Positions 49,431 through 60,969 of a stretch of 64,000 nucleotides of DNA are shown in pieces. The first letter of the stretch is position 1; every line of letters begins with the position of its first letter. The translations under genes and the position numbers were made by a program. Source of the DNA: Piper betle (lineage: Eukaryota > Streptophyta > Magnoliopsida > Piperales > Piperaceae). The DNA lies in assembly GCA_033002965.1 (NCBI GenBank), contig JAURVB010013178.1, positions 62,001 to 126,000 of the forward strand. Reading direction: 5' to 3'. The notes under the pieces were generated by a model. It did no database searches. It was not told the DNA's origin and was given only the letters and a program-made list of their open reading frames with translations.

Positions 49431-51704
49431 ATCTTCCCTCCTTATAAAAATTTCGTCCTCGAAATTTTAACTCAAGGAGATTCTGCTGAACTACTACCTG
49501 GAAGCTAGATACACACCTGTTGTATCCTCTACTCTTCGATAGTCATGTAAATCCTCACTGTAGCTGTGCCGTTATGGCGGTTCTGCTTATGATCCTGTCA
49601 ATGTCAACATTCTATTTCTAAGCTGTCTGTGCCTGTTCTGACATGACCATCATCCTTCTCTTCTGTTCTGATCCCTACTGCTAACTCGGCGGAAAAACCC
49701 TAAGTCACCCCTAAGGGCCTACTAGGTTGGTCAAGCAGATGCTCTAGAGTATCGCAAGGTTCTAATCTGGGTTATGTCTGGAAAACTACGCCGAGGGTAA
49801 GACCTACCTGCTAACATCTACCCATGTCCCTCTAATCGTCATCTGTGAACAGTCACCTACATGTACTCGCAGGAACTCTACTCTAGGTCCTACAGTCACC
49901 TCAAGGCCTGCTATGAGTCTCCTGCTAAGTACGGTGGATACCCTAATGAGCTGCACGGCTCACTGTCGCCAGTCTAGGTCCAACTCTCAAGTGTCCCTAT
50001 ACAAGGAACTGGACCGTTCACTTGGTTCTAGTTGACTCGGTCCTGAGTCATGTATCTCACTCTGTTCCATAAGAGAACAAGGGTAGCTGCTATGACTCTA
50101 ATGTATACTATGGCTCCGGTGACTATCTATACCACTACTAACTACTGCTGGAAGGAGGCGAGAACACCTGTACATACACAGCGTGTCTCAAGGAGTATGA
50201 TAACATACTCTGTATGGAACTGTGGAGTCAGCATCTGGTCTGTGGCATGTGCTCTGTGCTCTGTGCTCTGGTCAATGTATACTCATCTCAATCCTCTGGA
50301 TAAACTGATGGTAGAACTGATACATACATGGCTGAGTGGGAATCCTCTAGTGAAAACTCTACTATGTCTGACATCTCTAGGTTATAGGAAGGGAAGCTGA
50401 ATCTCATGGAAATCTAATCACACTGCTCAAGAACTCTCAATGGGGACATCTCATCCTCACATGTAATATCTGATGCTAGGTAAACGGGGAATCCTGGGAC
50501 CTGTGGGTTATGGGCCCACACGCTTCTGCTGCGCAACTCTTATCTATGGTAAGGTTAAGGTCTCATGCAAATAGTAGGGGAGATAAAATCCCTATGTAAC
50601 ACATTGGGTGGCAAAAATCTTGGTAGGTCTATGGACTTGTCTCTAAGATCACCATGATTTACTATGCCACAGGTGATCAGTCTGTGGAACAGTCAATCAA
50701 TGACAAATCTCAGAAACGGCTCCTAAGTGGCTCTAGTTCAATCAGCTAACAGTAGGCATATGTTTCTCGATACTGTACTAGTCACGCACTTCTAAACGGG
50801 CGGGGTTCAAATGACCCAAAGAACCACTGTCTCTCCTCAAGTCTACGGGGACTCATAATGAGGTTCGACACATGTCTCGTCCGCTCTTCAGTGGTGTGTG
50901 ACCTGCCGTCCCGTACCGATTTGTAGTACTAATCTTGACTCACATGACTACTACCGCTGTGGTAGACTCTCAAGCAAAGCTATCAACCAAGATGAGCATA
51001 CATTGACATCACTGTCTGGCCAGCATAGTCTGTGCTGTCTGAAGTCTCTGTCTACATCGCTCTCATGCTGGGGTAGAATCCTCATCGGAAGATCAGTCTA
51101 CAACATATACCTATACTGTAAACCCTAATCAGTATCATAAAGGTACCTCTACACTCAGGGCAAGGTTCCATCCTATATCTCAAGGTGAGAACCTAATCGT
51201 GCTGGCGAAACACAAGGGAATCAATATCCTTCTAAAGGACACTTCCTCACTAACCTTCTATCTATGCCCAATCCTCTAGTACAAGTCTAACTCTTATCAC
51301 TATCGACCCAACACTAAATAGGTCAAACTGCGTGTATGACCATCTACTAACCGCCTAATCTATGTATGCTGGTCGTAGCTCATGGGTATACTAGCATGCA
51401 ATCTGCACAATTTGATCATTGTGACCGTTCCATCTGGAGGTCATGCTATCATGTTCCTTGATTCTGTCCATGCGCATCCTTATGAGACTGTCACTAACAG
51501 TGCCTGATGGGGTTATCTTGCAATATACATTTGACCCAAGGGTGTCAGGTCAAAACCATGATTGCAAGGGAGCTGTGAAGTCGGATCCTATGCTATCTCA
51601 TCCAAATAACCTCAGTTTTCCTAACTCTTCTTTGTTCTGCTAATTTCCATTATAGCTATGTCGTGTTCCTTAAGTTTTGGCCCTACTAAGCTCTAACTAA
51701 TCTA

Positions 51705-51925
51705 CTCGGTCGGCGGATGAGCAATACACGGACGGCGGTAGTGCGTCTTCGGTCGGTGGTAGTGCATCTCGAACGGCGGTTGTGCACCTCGGCGATGGTT
51801 GTGTGACTCGGTCGGCGGTCGTGCAACTCGGTCGGCGGTCGTGCAATTTGGTCGGTGGTTGTGCAACTCGGTCGGTGGTTGCGCACTCGGTCGGTGGTTG
51901 TGCACTCGGTCGGCGGTTGTATAAC
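51705..51925. repeat. Imperfect tandem array, about 20-bp units
   Basis: About ten units resembling GGTCGGCGGTTGTGCAACTC on the plus strand, with units of 20-24 bases. The minus strand is open through the array and would read a His/Arg/Pro/Thr repeat, but this follows from the array and is not evidence of a gene. Confidence 0.85.
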
Positions 51926-52993
51926 TCTGTCGACGCTGATTCTACCTAGATACTAAAAATCTGATCCTAATCGTATACATTGTAAATCCACTCTATTGTC
52001 TCTGACAAATCTTGGCTGTTAACAACTCGACTTAGGTTATCTAGTCATGCGTGTCTGATCCGGAGGGTTTGCATCATGGTGCTGACACCTATGATGGTAA
52101 ACCTATGCTGAACTCGATGTAATCTCTTCAAATCTGGGGTGGTTGCTTTCATCGGTACTGACTGGCCCTCCATGGCAATCACTGATCCGGTGCCTAATCT
52201 CTAGTAGAATCCTGTCAAATATTAAATCTCATACGCAATGGTGGTCCTAATCTTCTCCTTGTCATATCGAGACCTCTGTCTGGCAAAGTGAAGCCAAAAC
52301 TGCTACCAGTAGGTCATAAACTAATGGAGGAGGGGATGCGGTGAGGTACCCATTAGACTGCCGATCCACCTCGCTACTCATCCTCACTCATCACTATCTT
52401 CTGGAAGTAGTCCATCTTATGTGTCAACTAGCTTGCTAATATCTCTATACTTCAAGCTCCTTATTATTACCCCTTTTTCTCTTTTTTATTTTTATTTTTT
52501 TTATTTTTTTTTTAACTCATTCCTATCATGTACACCATGTCCCATGGAAACAGGACTAATGTGGTGACATGCAAGACACTAACATCTGGTCAATCATCTA
52601 CTTCACTTATGCGATGGACAGAACTAGTGGGTCTCTAAGCCCATCAAGACAATCTTGTCAGATTCCTGCTCACATCTGCTGACATCCGAATCTGGTATAA
52701 GATGAAATCTTATACCCATTCTACCTCTGCTAGCACTACAACATTCCCTGGTCACATCTAACTGGGCAAGTGATCTGATATCATGATAACAATCCATATA
52801 TGGCATGTCAGCTTAACTAAGGTAATTCCACACTTCTAACAAGGTCCTGAATATACTGTTATCCAAACAACTTATCAATAAAAATCTGCATGTAAGGAAA
52901 ATAAATAAAAACATACCTGCCAGCTAGACTTGGAGCAGTCTTTGCACACACATCACCTATAAAAGTATCTTACATCTTAATCGGCCGAGAGTG

Positions 52994-53005
52994 GCTCTGA
53001 TACCA
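52994..53005 (-). other. Primer binding site (initiator tRNA-Met)
   Basis: TGGTATCAGAGC on the minus strand, four bases from the inner end of the 5' LTR. It is a full match to the usual plant LTR-retrotransposon primer site. Confidence 0.9.
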
Positions 53006-53009
53006 ATCT

Positions 53010-55956
53010 TGTAACACCCCAAATCCGGTCCACACTCGTGAACCGAACCGGCATGTTACAGGCCCCGGTTAGGTCGGCTAACCCGAACCTAACTCGTGCG
53101 GATCCAATCTCGGCGTCTTAAGATGAAGATCCAACTTGCTATATGTATGTATGAATGCATAAAACCCTAACAGGATACTACATGGATGACATGCAACCAA
53201 GTTTCACACCAACACAATTACGATTAAAATCGATGAAAATTCTGAAATAAAGCGAACAGGATTTCCCCCTAAAGGTGCAATTAGGGTCCACCCTGTCAAA
53301 ATAAAATAATATATATATGTATAAATATATACACATGCATCCATGATTTCATTCACACAACATCTAACATATTATGAATTCATTCTGAAGCTGGGGTTTC
53401 AACCCACCATGCTTCCATTGCGCATCTCTGATCGTATTCACATTCTATCATGTCTCATGCATTGGAACACGTCATTCACAATATAATAACATAACAACAC
53501 AAAATTAAACATTCAAAAATCTAACATGTGTGTGTGCAGAAGACCTCATTGCTCCTCCGTCCTGGCCGGCCCATCCGTCTCGTGCTTATCACCTACATAT
53601 ATATAGGAAAAACGTCAGTAACAAGCGTTACTGGTCCGGAAAACAAAATAACTATACCAAACTGGCTATGAGAGCAAACTCTCATCTGAAAGAAATCATC
53701 ATACTCCACGTGAACACTCTGAAGGGCACTACTGAGGAGCCACTGGGCTGCAGACCCGGTAGCATCCCGAACTTACTAATCTGCTGCTGGTACTGTGCTA
53801 CTCTCAGCACTTCTTTTTCAGTACTTCTCATGAAACTTTATCCTAAGCCCTCTCCGAACCTCCATATCTCTCCTGGCCTTGAGCACGAAGGCCGAGTACT
53901 CTCAGGCAGTCGCCTTTAGTACCCTTTGAACCACAAGTCCGGACATGCGCTGTACTAAACAGTACCCGTAAACCTCCACGTTCTCCGGGTGTGAGGAACT
54001 CAAACGCGGAGTTGTCAGGATCCCTCGGGAATGGAACAGTCCGCTGGCACTAATCCAGAGCCCGCTTTGACTGTCACGGCATCCTCTGCATGGTACGTGC
54101 AGTCGGTTTCTCCATCTCTCGTCTCACTGAAAACTCGATAAAACTATATATATAGGCCTGGGAAGGGATTCATATAATAGGCCCGAAGGCAACTTGTGGT
54201 GGAGCTTGTTTTCGAAATCATCCTCGAGGGATCTCATCCTCGAGGGGTTATTAATCCGGAAAATATTCGATTAAATGACCCGAGTTAAGTGGGATCCAAC
54301 AAAACACCACTTAACCCGTCCTGCAAATAATAACATAAACATGCAATAGAAAAGCGTAAAACAAGACGAGTCCTAAACGGACCTGGTAGAAGCTCCAAGC
54401 GTGTCATCGCGCCTAGGCGGCGAGCTCCTATTCCGTACCTACACATCAAAACTAAATACTAACGCCCGCTAACTAAATGATGCATCAAACTCGTCATATA
54501 ATCAACACCATACGAATAACATTCATCAACAGTCAAGTAATCATAATGTGAAAATAATTCTAAGTCATCCTATTCATACCACTTTTATACTATTTTTCTA
54601 AGTTGTGTCATACTCGATTAACATGCTCATATTTACTTATCTCACTAGACTACTTATCCTCCATACACTATCAATCACATCATATAACTTCATTCATACT
54701 CTAACATTCATCATGATAATTAATCAACCCTAGCATGCTATGCTAACAATTATTATCAATTTTAAATAAATCAATCGGAGGTAATTATACCTCACGTCGT
54801 CGGCAATCGGCGACGGCTAGGGTTCCGTCGCGCGTCTCGGAGCTCAAATTCGGCGCTCATCGGCGTCCGAAGCTCGATCTGGCTCCACTGGGTGAGCCCC
54901 GCGGAAGATCCGGTGATTTCCGGCGAATTCCAGAAATTCCGATTTCCGGCGGTTTTCCGGCAGCTGCTGGCGGTTTTCCGGCGACTTCCGGTGGTTTTCC
55001 GGCGTCAATCGCCGCGCGACGTCTACTGGTTGGAAAGGGGTCGTGTTGGGTACCCTCGGAACCAGCTCGGCGAGCCCGACTCATCTACGAGGTCGACGCG
55101 GCCAACGGAGGTGGCGGCTCGCCGGAAAATCCCTAAAACAGAGCGGCGGCGTGGTGGTGTGGAGATCCGGCCGGGATGGGCGGCGCTGGCCACCGTTCCG
55201 GTCGGGGAGGGTCACTGGGTGGTCGCTCATGCTGAGGCGACCACCTGATCATGGCGGCGATGGTCGCCGGCGGCGAAATCGACGGCGCGACCAAAAGTTG
55301 GCCGCGGCGCTATGCACGACGATTCCGGCGTCACGGCGGCCCGATTGGGGCCGGACCTGGTCGGGGCAGCATGGCGACGCCGTGACTGGGCTGGGCGGCG
55401 TCGAACGGCGGCCAGGTGGCGTCGGCCGTGGCGGCGGTGGCGCGCGAACAGGGGCGGCGCGATGGTGAGGGTTTGGGCGTGGGGGAGAAAGGGTTGGGTG
55501 GCAATTTCGTAAATAAGACTTGACTCGTCTCCGGCTCGAGTCAAGTATAATAACTAAGTCGTATTAAATCCTAAAAAAATCCATAAAAATCAGAAAAAAT
55601 GCTGTAAAATCAAATAACACCAAAACATCATAATGATATGCTCTAAAACTATCAACCCACCCAAAATGCTCGTAACGCGTCCTAACGCGGTAAACGGCCT
55701 AAAACTAATTCTACGATCCACTGTATATAAAAATAAAAAAATCACTGGCATACTCTCATATATTCTGATAACTCATTCTGTTCTGCTGTGTTCATGACGT
55801 TATCATCATATACTTGGGTACGCATGACCCTCATAGCTCATACACGCGACCGGCGTCGGCTCGGTACACGTGTCCTGAAACTGACTCAACTCGAAAAATA
55901 ACAGTCGACCCGACCGGTTCTGAATATAAAACCCTAACTCGAATCGTGGGTTTTAC
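53010..55956 (-). repeat. 5' LTR (2,947 bp) of the Tekay-like derivative
   Basis: Plus strand from TGTAACACCCCAAATCC to GGGTTTTAC; the last base of the expected terminus is missing before Copia sequence resumes. The hairpin module is at 55517-55547 and a GC-rich block at 55090-55480. Parts match the other LTR almost perfectly and parts are clearly diverged. Confidence 0.88.
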
Positions 55957-57174
55957 GCCTTCTATGCCATAACGTTGTTATGTCATTCTTCTTAGCTGTC
56001 AAAGAAACAAACTGATCTACCTTGGTAGACAATGGGTAAAGTGTACCCACCGCCTTCCCCTTGATCACCACCAATGCTCCTTTGCTGATCTTATAGCCCT
56101 CTTGGTCCAGCTTGTTAACAGATATAAGATTTTTCTTTAATTCAGGTATATACCTAACCTCCTTGAGAATAAGTTTACCTTCATCATGATCTTCAAATGA
56201 ATTACTCCTTTACCTTCAATTCTGCACTTCTGACCATTGTCAATTGTTACATATCCACATTCACTCTTGACAAAATCACAAAACCATTCTTTGTGAGAAG
56301 TACAATGAAATGAAACACCTGAATCAATATACCATGTATCTATGTTGTAATCAACATGAGCAAATAAACAAAATTTCTCTTCATGACTATCAACAACATT
56401 AGCTACATTCTTGACTCACTCGGGACAATCCTTCTTTAAATGTCCTTCCTTGTCACAAAACCAACAAGCAGGCTTACCCTTGAATTTTCCTTTGGATTTA
56501 GAGATCCCTCGGTTCTTAGGACCTCTACTTTGACTTCTTCTTCTGTCTTTGCCCTTGCTTTTGTCAACTGACAAAGCTGTGCCCGAGATGGACGGTGTGC
56601 TATCTAGCATGCTTCTCTTCATCATCTCCTGATTCAAGATTGCACTTAGCACTTCATCAAACTTTAGTTTTTCTTTGATGCATTACTTATAGATGTAATT
56701 ACCGTATCCCAACTCTCCAGCAAAGAACACATGAACATTAAAGATTTAATATCTTCACTAAAAGTCAACTCCACGAATTCAAGTTGTGCCCAAATTTTAT
56801 TGAAATCATTCAAATGATTAGCAATAGATTTACCTTCGGGCATCTTTAAAGAGACAATCTTCTTCAACAAAAATAACCTGTTAGAGGCTGATGACTTCTC
56901 ATAAACACTAGCTAATGCCTCCATCAACCCTTTGATGGTCGTTTGTTTGGAGACATTAAATGCCACCAGACTGTGTTAAACACAATCGGACGATGGCTAA
57001 GGCTCGCCTATCCAATAAGACCCACTCCTCGGCTGACATCGCTTCTGGCTTGGTACCTACAAGCGGTTGATGTAACTTCTACTCGAATAGATGATCCTCA
57101 ATCTTCATCCTCTACCATTGATAATTTGTTCCATCAAAATTTTCAATTTTCCCAGTCTTGGAACTGTCCGCCAT
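55957..57174 (-). pseudogene. gag: Copia gag and start of GAG-pre-integrase
   Basis: Reading leftward from ATG 57174: MADSSKTGKIENFDGTNY, the usual Copia gag opening, then a stop at the following Trp position and another after HLFE. The UBN2-type gag core is 56966-56664 (KMPEGKSIANHLNDFNKI), and the zinc knuckle CWFCDKEGHLKKDC is at about 56470-56430. Protease sequence is poorly preserved. The last Copia residues before the nested LTR are the GAG-pre-integrase motif TTLWHRR at about 55978-55958. Several stops make it dead. Confidence 0.85.
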
Positions 57175-57236
57175 AACTCCCACTCAAATCAAGATCCAAT
57201 TGAATGAGACCCAAACTTCCCACAGACGTCGCCAAT

Positions 57237-57867
57237 TATTGAGAAAAATCCCCAAAATTGGAGATCAACCACAGTGAACAAAAGTAATGGGAAAATTAGA
57301 CCTGAAAAATAAGATAAAACAAAACCACAAAAGAGCATAGATTTAACGTGGAAAACTCTCCTTCAATCGAGAGTCAAAAACTACGGGCAACAATGAACAA
57401 TTCACTACTTCAACCGGGCAACAATGAACAATTCACTACTTCAACTAAAAATTACAGTCATCAAATATATATAGAGATGTACAAGAAGATTACTCACACA
57501 CCCTATACTATTGAGATTACAAGATTTCACTCTCTCAATACTCCGTATAAGATAAACTCATAAATATTTTTCCCTCTTCTTTTGTCTCTATATCTCTTCC
57601 TATCTCTCTTTTTCTTGTCTTTTCTTCTGCTTGTCTTACTTTTTTAGAATGAGACAAATGAAATTCAATTTATAGAGAAGTTTTGAGACCTTCAATCTCC
57701 ATGGAAATACTAACAGTCACCTCTGTTAATATTCCGGAAGCTTTGAGACCCTTCAATCTCCATGGAACTACTAAAGTCACCTACCTCTGTTAATATTCGA
57801 AGAATTCTTTAGTATTCCGAGTGTGACAATAGACTACATATCATTAATACAATTACACATATTTGCC
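57237..57867 (-). repeat. Copia 5' LTR
   Basis: 631 bp, parallel to 44992-45600 (shared GAAAACTCTCCTTCAATCGA, CTATACTATTGAGATTACAA and others). A short duplication of an ACAATTCACTACTTCAAC unit at about 57390-57445 is private to this copy. Sequence immediately inside is AATTGGCGACGTC rather than the initiator-Met site, so this Copia uses a different primer site. Confidence 0.8.
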
Positions 57868-58440
57868 GTTGAAAGGGTCAAAATATTAATATTTGAGCTG
57901 GCCGTGCAAATTCTTGCATTGCTCTTTAAAAAAAAAAACCCTCTTGTATCACAATAAATGGAGTACTTCTAGCGATTATCCCAACTCCCAACCATATCAC
58001 TCGCCTAAGTTATGATCTCATTGTAACCGGGCCGTTTGAAAATCATTTTTTGCATGATCCCCCTGGTTACATGCTATTACGTCGGTTGGTCGAAGTAAAA
58101 GAGAACACTTTTTATAAGCCTTGATCAACATAACGTAAGATCGTGTAGGACTAGTTGTATGAAAAAATTCATAGCATGGTTTTAAATTTTTTCGAGCCAT
58201 ATAATATAATATGATAACATATAGAGATGAATTTGTATATTGTAAGCATCAGCTATCCATCAACGCTAAATGTGCCGGCAATGAAATTCCAAACAAGGAA
58301 TGCCTGCATATAAGATAAAAGTTTAAAAAAAGAATAAAATTGTTAGCCGAAGGACTCTGATTCCACCAACTAGATTAAACATGATATATAACAACAATGA
58401 ATTGTAGCCATTGCCTTACAAATTAATCAACCATTTTTTA
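57868..58440. other. Intergenic spacer
   Basis: About 570 bp with no recognised feature; the end nearest 58440 is probably downstream of the small peptide gene. Confidence 0.4.
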
Positions 58441-58501
58441 GGTCTATCAAGTACCAACATCAGCAATATTAATGTGGCAATTAAGATTATGTCTGTACGT
58501 A

Positions 58502-58810
58502 TCATTCACATCTTGGTCTCCCGGAATTGGTTTCCCTTTTAACCTTCCGATGTTCGTCCGTGTCACGGATGCAGTGGTTCTCCTTGTTGCATGGCCTACA
58601 CCACAGGTGAGCGGTGTCCGGCGTCGGACACTCTTTCTTAAACCCCGTTCCACAAGGCATCTCGTTGCCGTCTAAGGCCGCCTTGCCCACGTCGCCGTGG
58701 CCTCCTTTCACCTTCCATGTGCCCGGTGGTGCAGAATATTGCGCATGTGGCGCGCCGGCGAGGTTGGCTACGATGATGAACAGAAGTAGAAGATGTTTGC
58801 AGGTGGCCAT
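58502..58810 (-). CDS. Small secreted cysteine-rich peptide, unassigned
   Basis: A single-exon frame for 102 residues from ATG 58810 to the stop at 58502. It starts with a typical signal peptide (MATCKHLLLLFIIVANLAG, cleavage likely near APHAQ). The mature part has six cysteines in the region MPCGTGFKKEC, AHLWCRPC, NHC and a final RPRC, and is hydrophilic. It is not a RALF, defensin or LTP by spacing as I know them. A TATA-like CATAAATATG lies about 35-45 bases upstream of the ATG on the coding strand. GC content is well above the flanks, as for real exons here. Frames in other registers over the same bases look like shadows. It could act as an apoplastic signal or defence peptide, but nothing in the sequence proves a role. 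Confidence 0.55.
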   Translation of the reverse strand: MATCKHLLLLFIIVANLAGAPHAQYSAPPGTWKVKGGHGDVGKAALDGNEMPCGTGFKKECPTPDTAHLWCRPCNKENHCIRDTDEHRKVKRETNSGRPRCE

Positions 58811-58859
58811 GTTTTATTTGGGTAGAAAATGTTAAAAGGCTTCATATTTATGGAGGGAA

Positions 58860-59530
58860 GAAGTGTCACTGGCTCATATATGTGCCTCGGTTTCAGGAAC
58901 ATTCTAGCGGCTTAGATTTGGATTTTGAGTTTTGTGATCCTCGACCGGCAGCAATTCTTGTACGTTTTTAATTGCGGAGATAATTTTAGGGAGCTTCAGG
59001 TGTGTAACCATTTTCTGGTTTTGATTACTTATCCAAAGGTTATCCCAAGATTTTTGGTTAATCTGATGCTCCATTAGAGAGGATAAACAAGAAGAAGAAA
59101 ACTATGGCCGAAATTGAATTTTAAAATTTTCAAAGGGCTTTTGATTGTGGTAAATAATTTTGTATAAAATCTTTAAAAAATTATCACAATTTGTTTGATA
59201 TAATTATAAAAAGTGATAGAATTCACAAATTAATATTTTTTAGTTATAATTATTGGAGGTAATTTTGTGAAGATTTAAAGATTATTTCTATCATTTTATA
59301 TATTGTCTACAACATTTTGTCAGATACATAATTTGAGTCGTTATAATTATAATTTTACATTTTTTTGGATAAAAAATTTAAAATAATGCACCCAAATGCT
59401 CCATTAAATTTCTTTGATTAAAATAAAGTCGAATAATAATTCTAACTTAGTATCGAAAATAGTCATATATCTATAATCAATATGAGTTGTGATGTTAATA
59501 AATATTAAGAGGTAAGTTGCTTTGTTGGTT
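58860..59530. other. AT-rich intergenic DNA
   Basis: No gene or clear repeat; upstream side of the peptide gene. Confidence 0.45.
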
Positions 59531-60500
59531 AGCTAGTCATTTTGAATAAGGCCTGAATAAGATAAGATCATGTTGCAACATTCAATCTCATCACTAGAAT
59601 CATAAAAAGTTCTAGAAGATCATTATGATCAATATCAAGATTATGAAAAAATAACCTTTAGACTCGTCATCTCAAAAATATAGTAATAAAAGAACTATAT
59701 CATCATTATGATCCATATCGATATTATGAAAAACTATTTTGTCATTATGATCAATATTGTCATTACATTTCAACAATATCGCATGATAAAAGGAACTATA
59801 TTGTCATTATGACCAATATTGTTATTATGATCAATATCGATATTATAAAAAAATAACATTTAAACTTGTCATCTCATAAATATACCATAATATATAAACA
59901 TCAACACTACGATTAAATCCTCTGTACTTGTCATTATAATTTATGGGCAGGCAAGAAAAACTTGGCAAATAGAAATATCTTAATGACTAGAGGAAAAGAA
60001 AGTAAAAACGATAAAATAACCATTGTCATCTAAGAAATAACATAATAAAAGGAAACTTTTAGATTATGATCAAATATAAATATTATTAAAAAAGATTACA
60101 TTTAGACTTGTCATCTAAATCTATGGGAGAGAACTTGATGAATTGAAATATCTTAGTAGACAGAGGAAAAGAAACAAAAATGATAAAACAATTCCTAATA
60201 AACCATCTCAGACTAGCCATCCCTTAAAATGTATTGTTAAATAAAGGAACATTGTCATTATGATCAATATCAATATTATAAAAAAGATAACTTTTGAATT
60301 TGTCATCAAAATCCATGGCAAACAACTTAGCGAATTGAAACAACTTAGTAACTAAAGGAAAAAAATCAAAAGTGATTCCTCATCAAAATCCATAACAAGC
60401 AAAAAACAATGTGGCGAACTGAAACACTTTATTAGCTAAAAAAATAAAAAACGATTCATAATGAAACATCTCAAGAAATCAAAAGTTATTCCTAATCAAA
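59531..60500. repeat. Degenerate long-period repeat tract
   Basis: Words recur in order several times: TCATTATGATCAATAT(T/C), CGATATTATGAAAAA or TATTATAAAAAAATAAC, TTTAGACTTGTCATCT, then ATGGGAG/CAGGCAA with CTTGGCGAATTGAAA and TCTTAGTGACTAGAGGAAAAGAAA. Copies or half-copies appear at about 59640, 59710, 59800, 59990, 60080, 60260, 60360 and 60440. Very AT-rich and noncoding. It behaves like an eroded tandem repeat or nested minisatellite. Confidence 0.6.
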
Positions 60501-60960
60501 CATCTCGAACTAGTCATCCCTTAAAGTGTTTTGTTAAATGATCATCAATTCCTAATGACATGAGCTTATTTGATCATCAATTCTTAATGCAATAGAGGTA
60601 GTTGTGGCTTACTGGAAAGTCTTTACTTGATCTAATATATGTAATGCATATGTCAATCCAAAGTGATCTCTTCATTTGCTAATAAGTCGATTTCACCGTA
60701 GGTCCATCAAAAGCCTTATTCGAAAAACTAGATCTGCAGTCATTAAGTTAATAAAAAATAAAAAATAGCTCAATGATATATCAACAAATTGGTCCGCAAA
60801 AGAAACTGCTTAAAAATTTCAGGGATTTAGAGCAGGGCACGGAAACTCAAGAGATGCTGTAATGTTTGAAAGAGAAAATTATGTTATTTACAAACATGTC
60901 TGTCTGGGTGGAAACAAATATACAACGAGGTTGCATTAGCTAATTATTAAATATGACCGT
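60501..60960. other. Intergenic spacer
   Basis: About 460 bp of AT-rich DNA, nothing recognised. Confidence 0.45.
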
Positions 60961-60969
60961 GAAATTCTA

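Larger units (their letters stand above)
49431..53009 (-). other. Noncoding interior of the Tekay-like derivative
   Basis: 3.6 kb bounded by the polypurine tract and primer binding site. Its bases are unusually even, with many CTC/TCTG-like words on the plus strand, and no frame exceeds about 116 codons. An imperfect tandem array of about 20-bp units lies at 51705-51925. A T-rich run is at 52480-52513. The interior may serve only for packaging and replication. Confidence 0.7.
46407..55956 (-). mobile_element. Tekay/Del-like gypsy derivative with about 3-kb LTRs, noncoding interior
   Basis: A 9.5-kb LTR element on the minus strand. The 3' LTR is 46407-49430 (3,024 bp) and the 5' LTR 53010-55956 (2,947 bp); the outer and inner ends read TGTAAAAACCCACG (start) and GGGGTGTTACA (end) on the coding strand. 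The primer binding site next to the 5' LTR is TGGTATCAGAGC (53005-52994), complementary to initiator tRNA-Met. The polypurine tract ATAAGGAGGGAAGAT (49445-49431), preceded by TTCGAGGACGAAATTTTTAT, is characteristic of Tekay/Del chromovirus elements. The 3,579-bp interior has no gag, protease, RT, RNase H or integrase that I can recognise in any frame. Long LTRs, intact priming signals and no coding sequence define a LARD-type non-autonomous element. No target duplication is found (ACTAG left, GCCTT right). Confidence 0.85.
44992..57867 (-). mobile_element. Copia retrotransposon interrupted by a long-LTR gypsy derivative
   Basis: A minus-strand Copia element with its 3' LTR at the left (44992-45600) and 5' LTR at the right (57237-57867), recognisably alike but diverged. 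Left of the nested element are the C-terminal RT and RNase H; right of it are gag and the start of GAG-pre-integrase. The integrase and most of the RT that should lie between them are absent. No target duplication is clear at the outer edges (TTTAT left, GTTGA right). The element is old and dead. Confidence 0.85.

Noticed and set aside
51686..51905. His/Arg/Thr-rich repeat protein
   Set aside because: It is the translation of a 20-bp tandem array in a noncoding retroelement interior.
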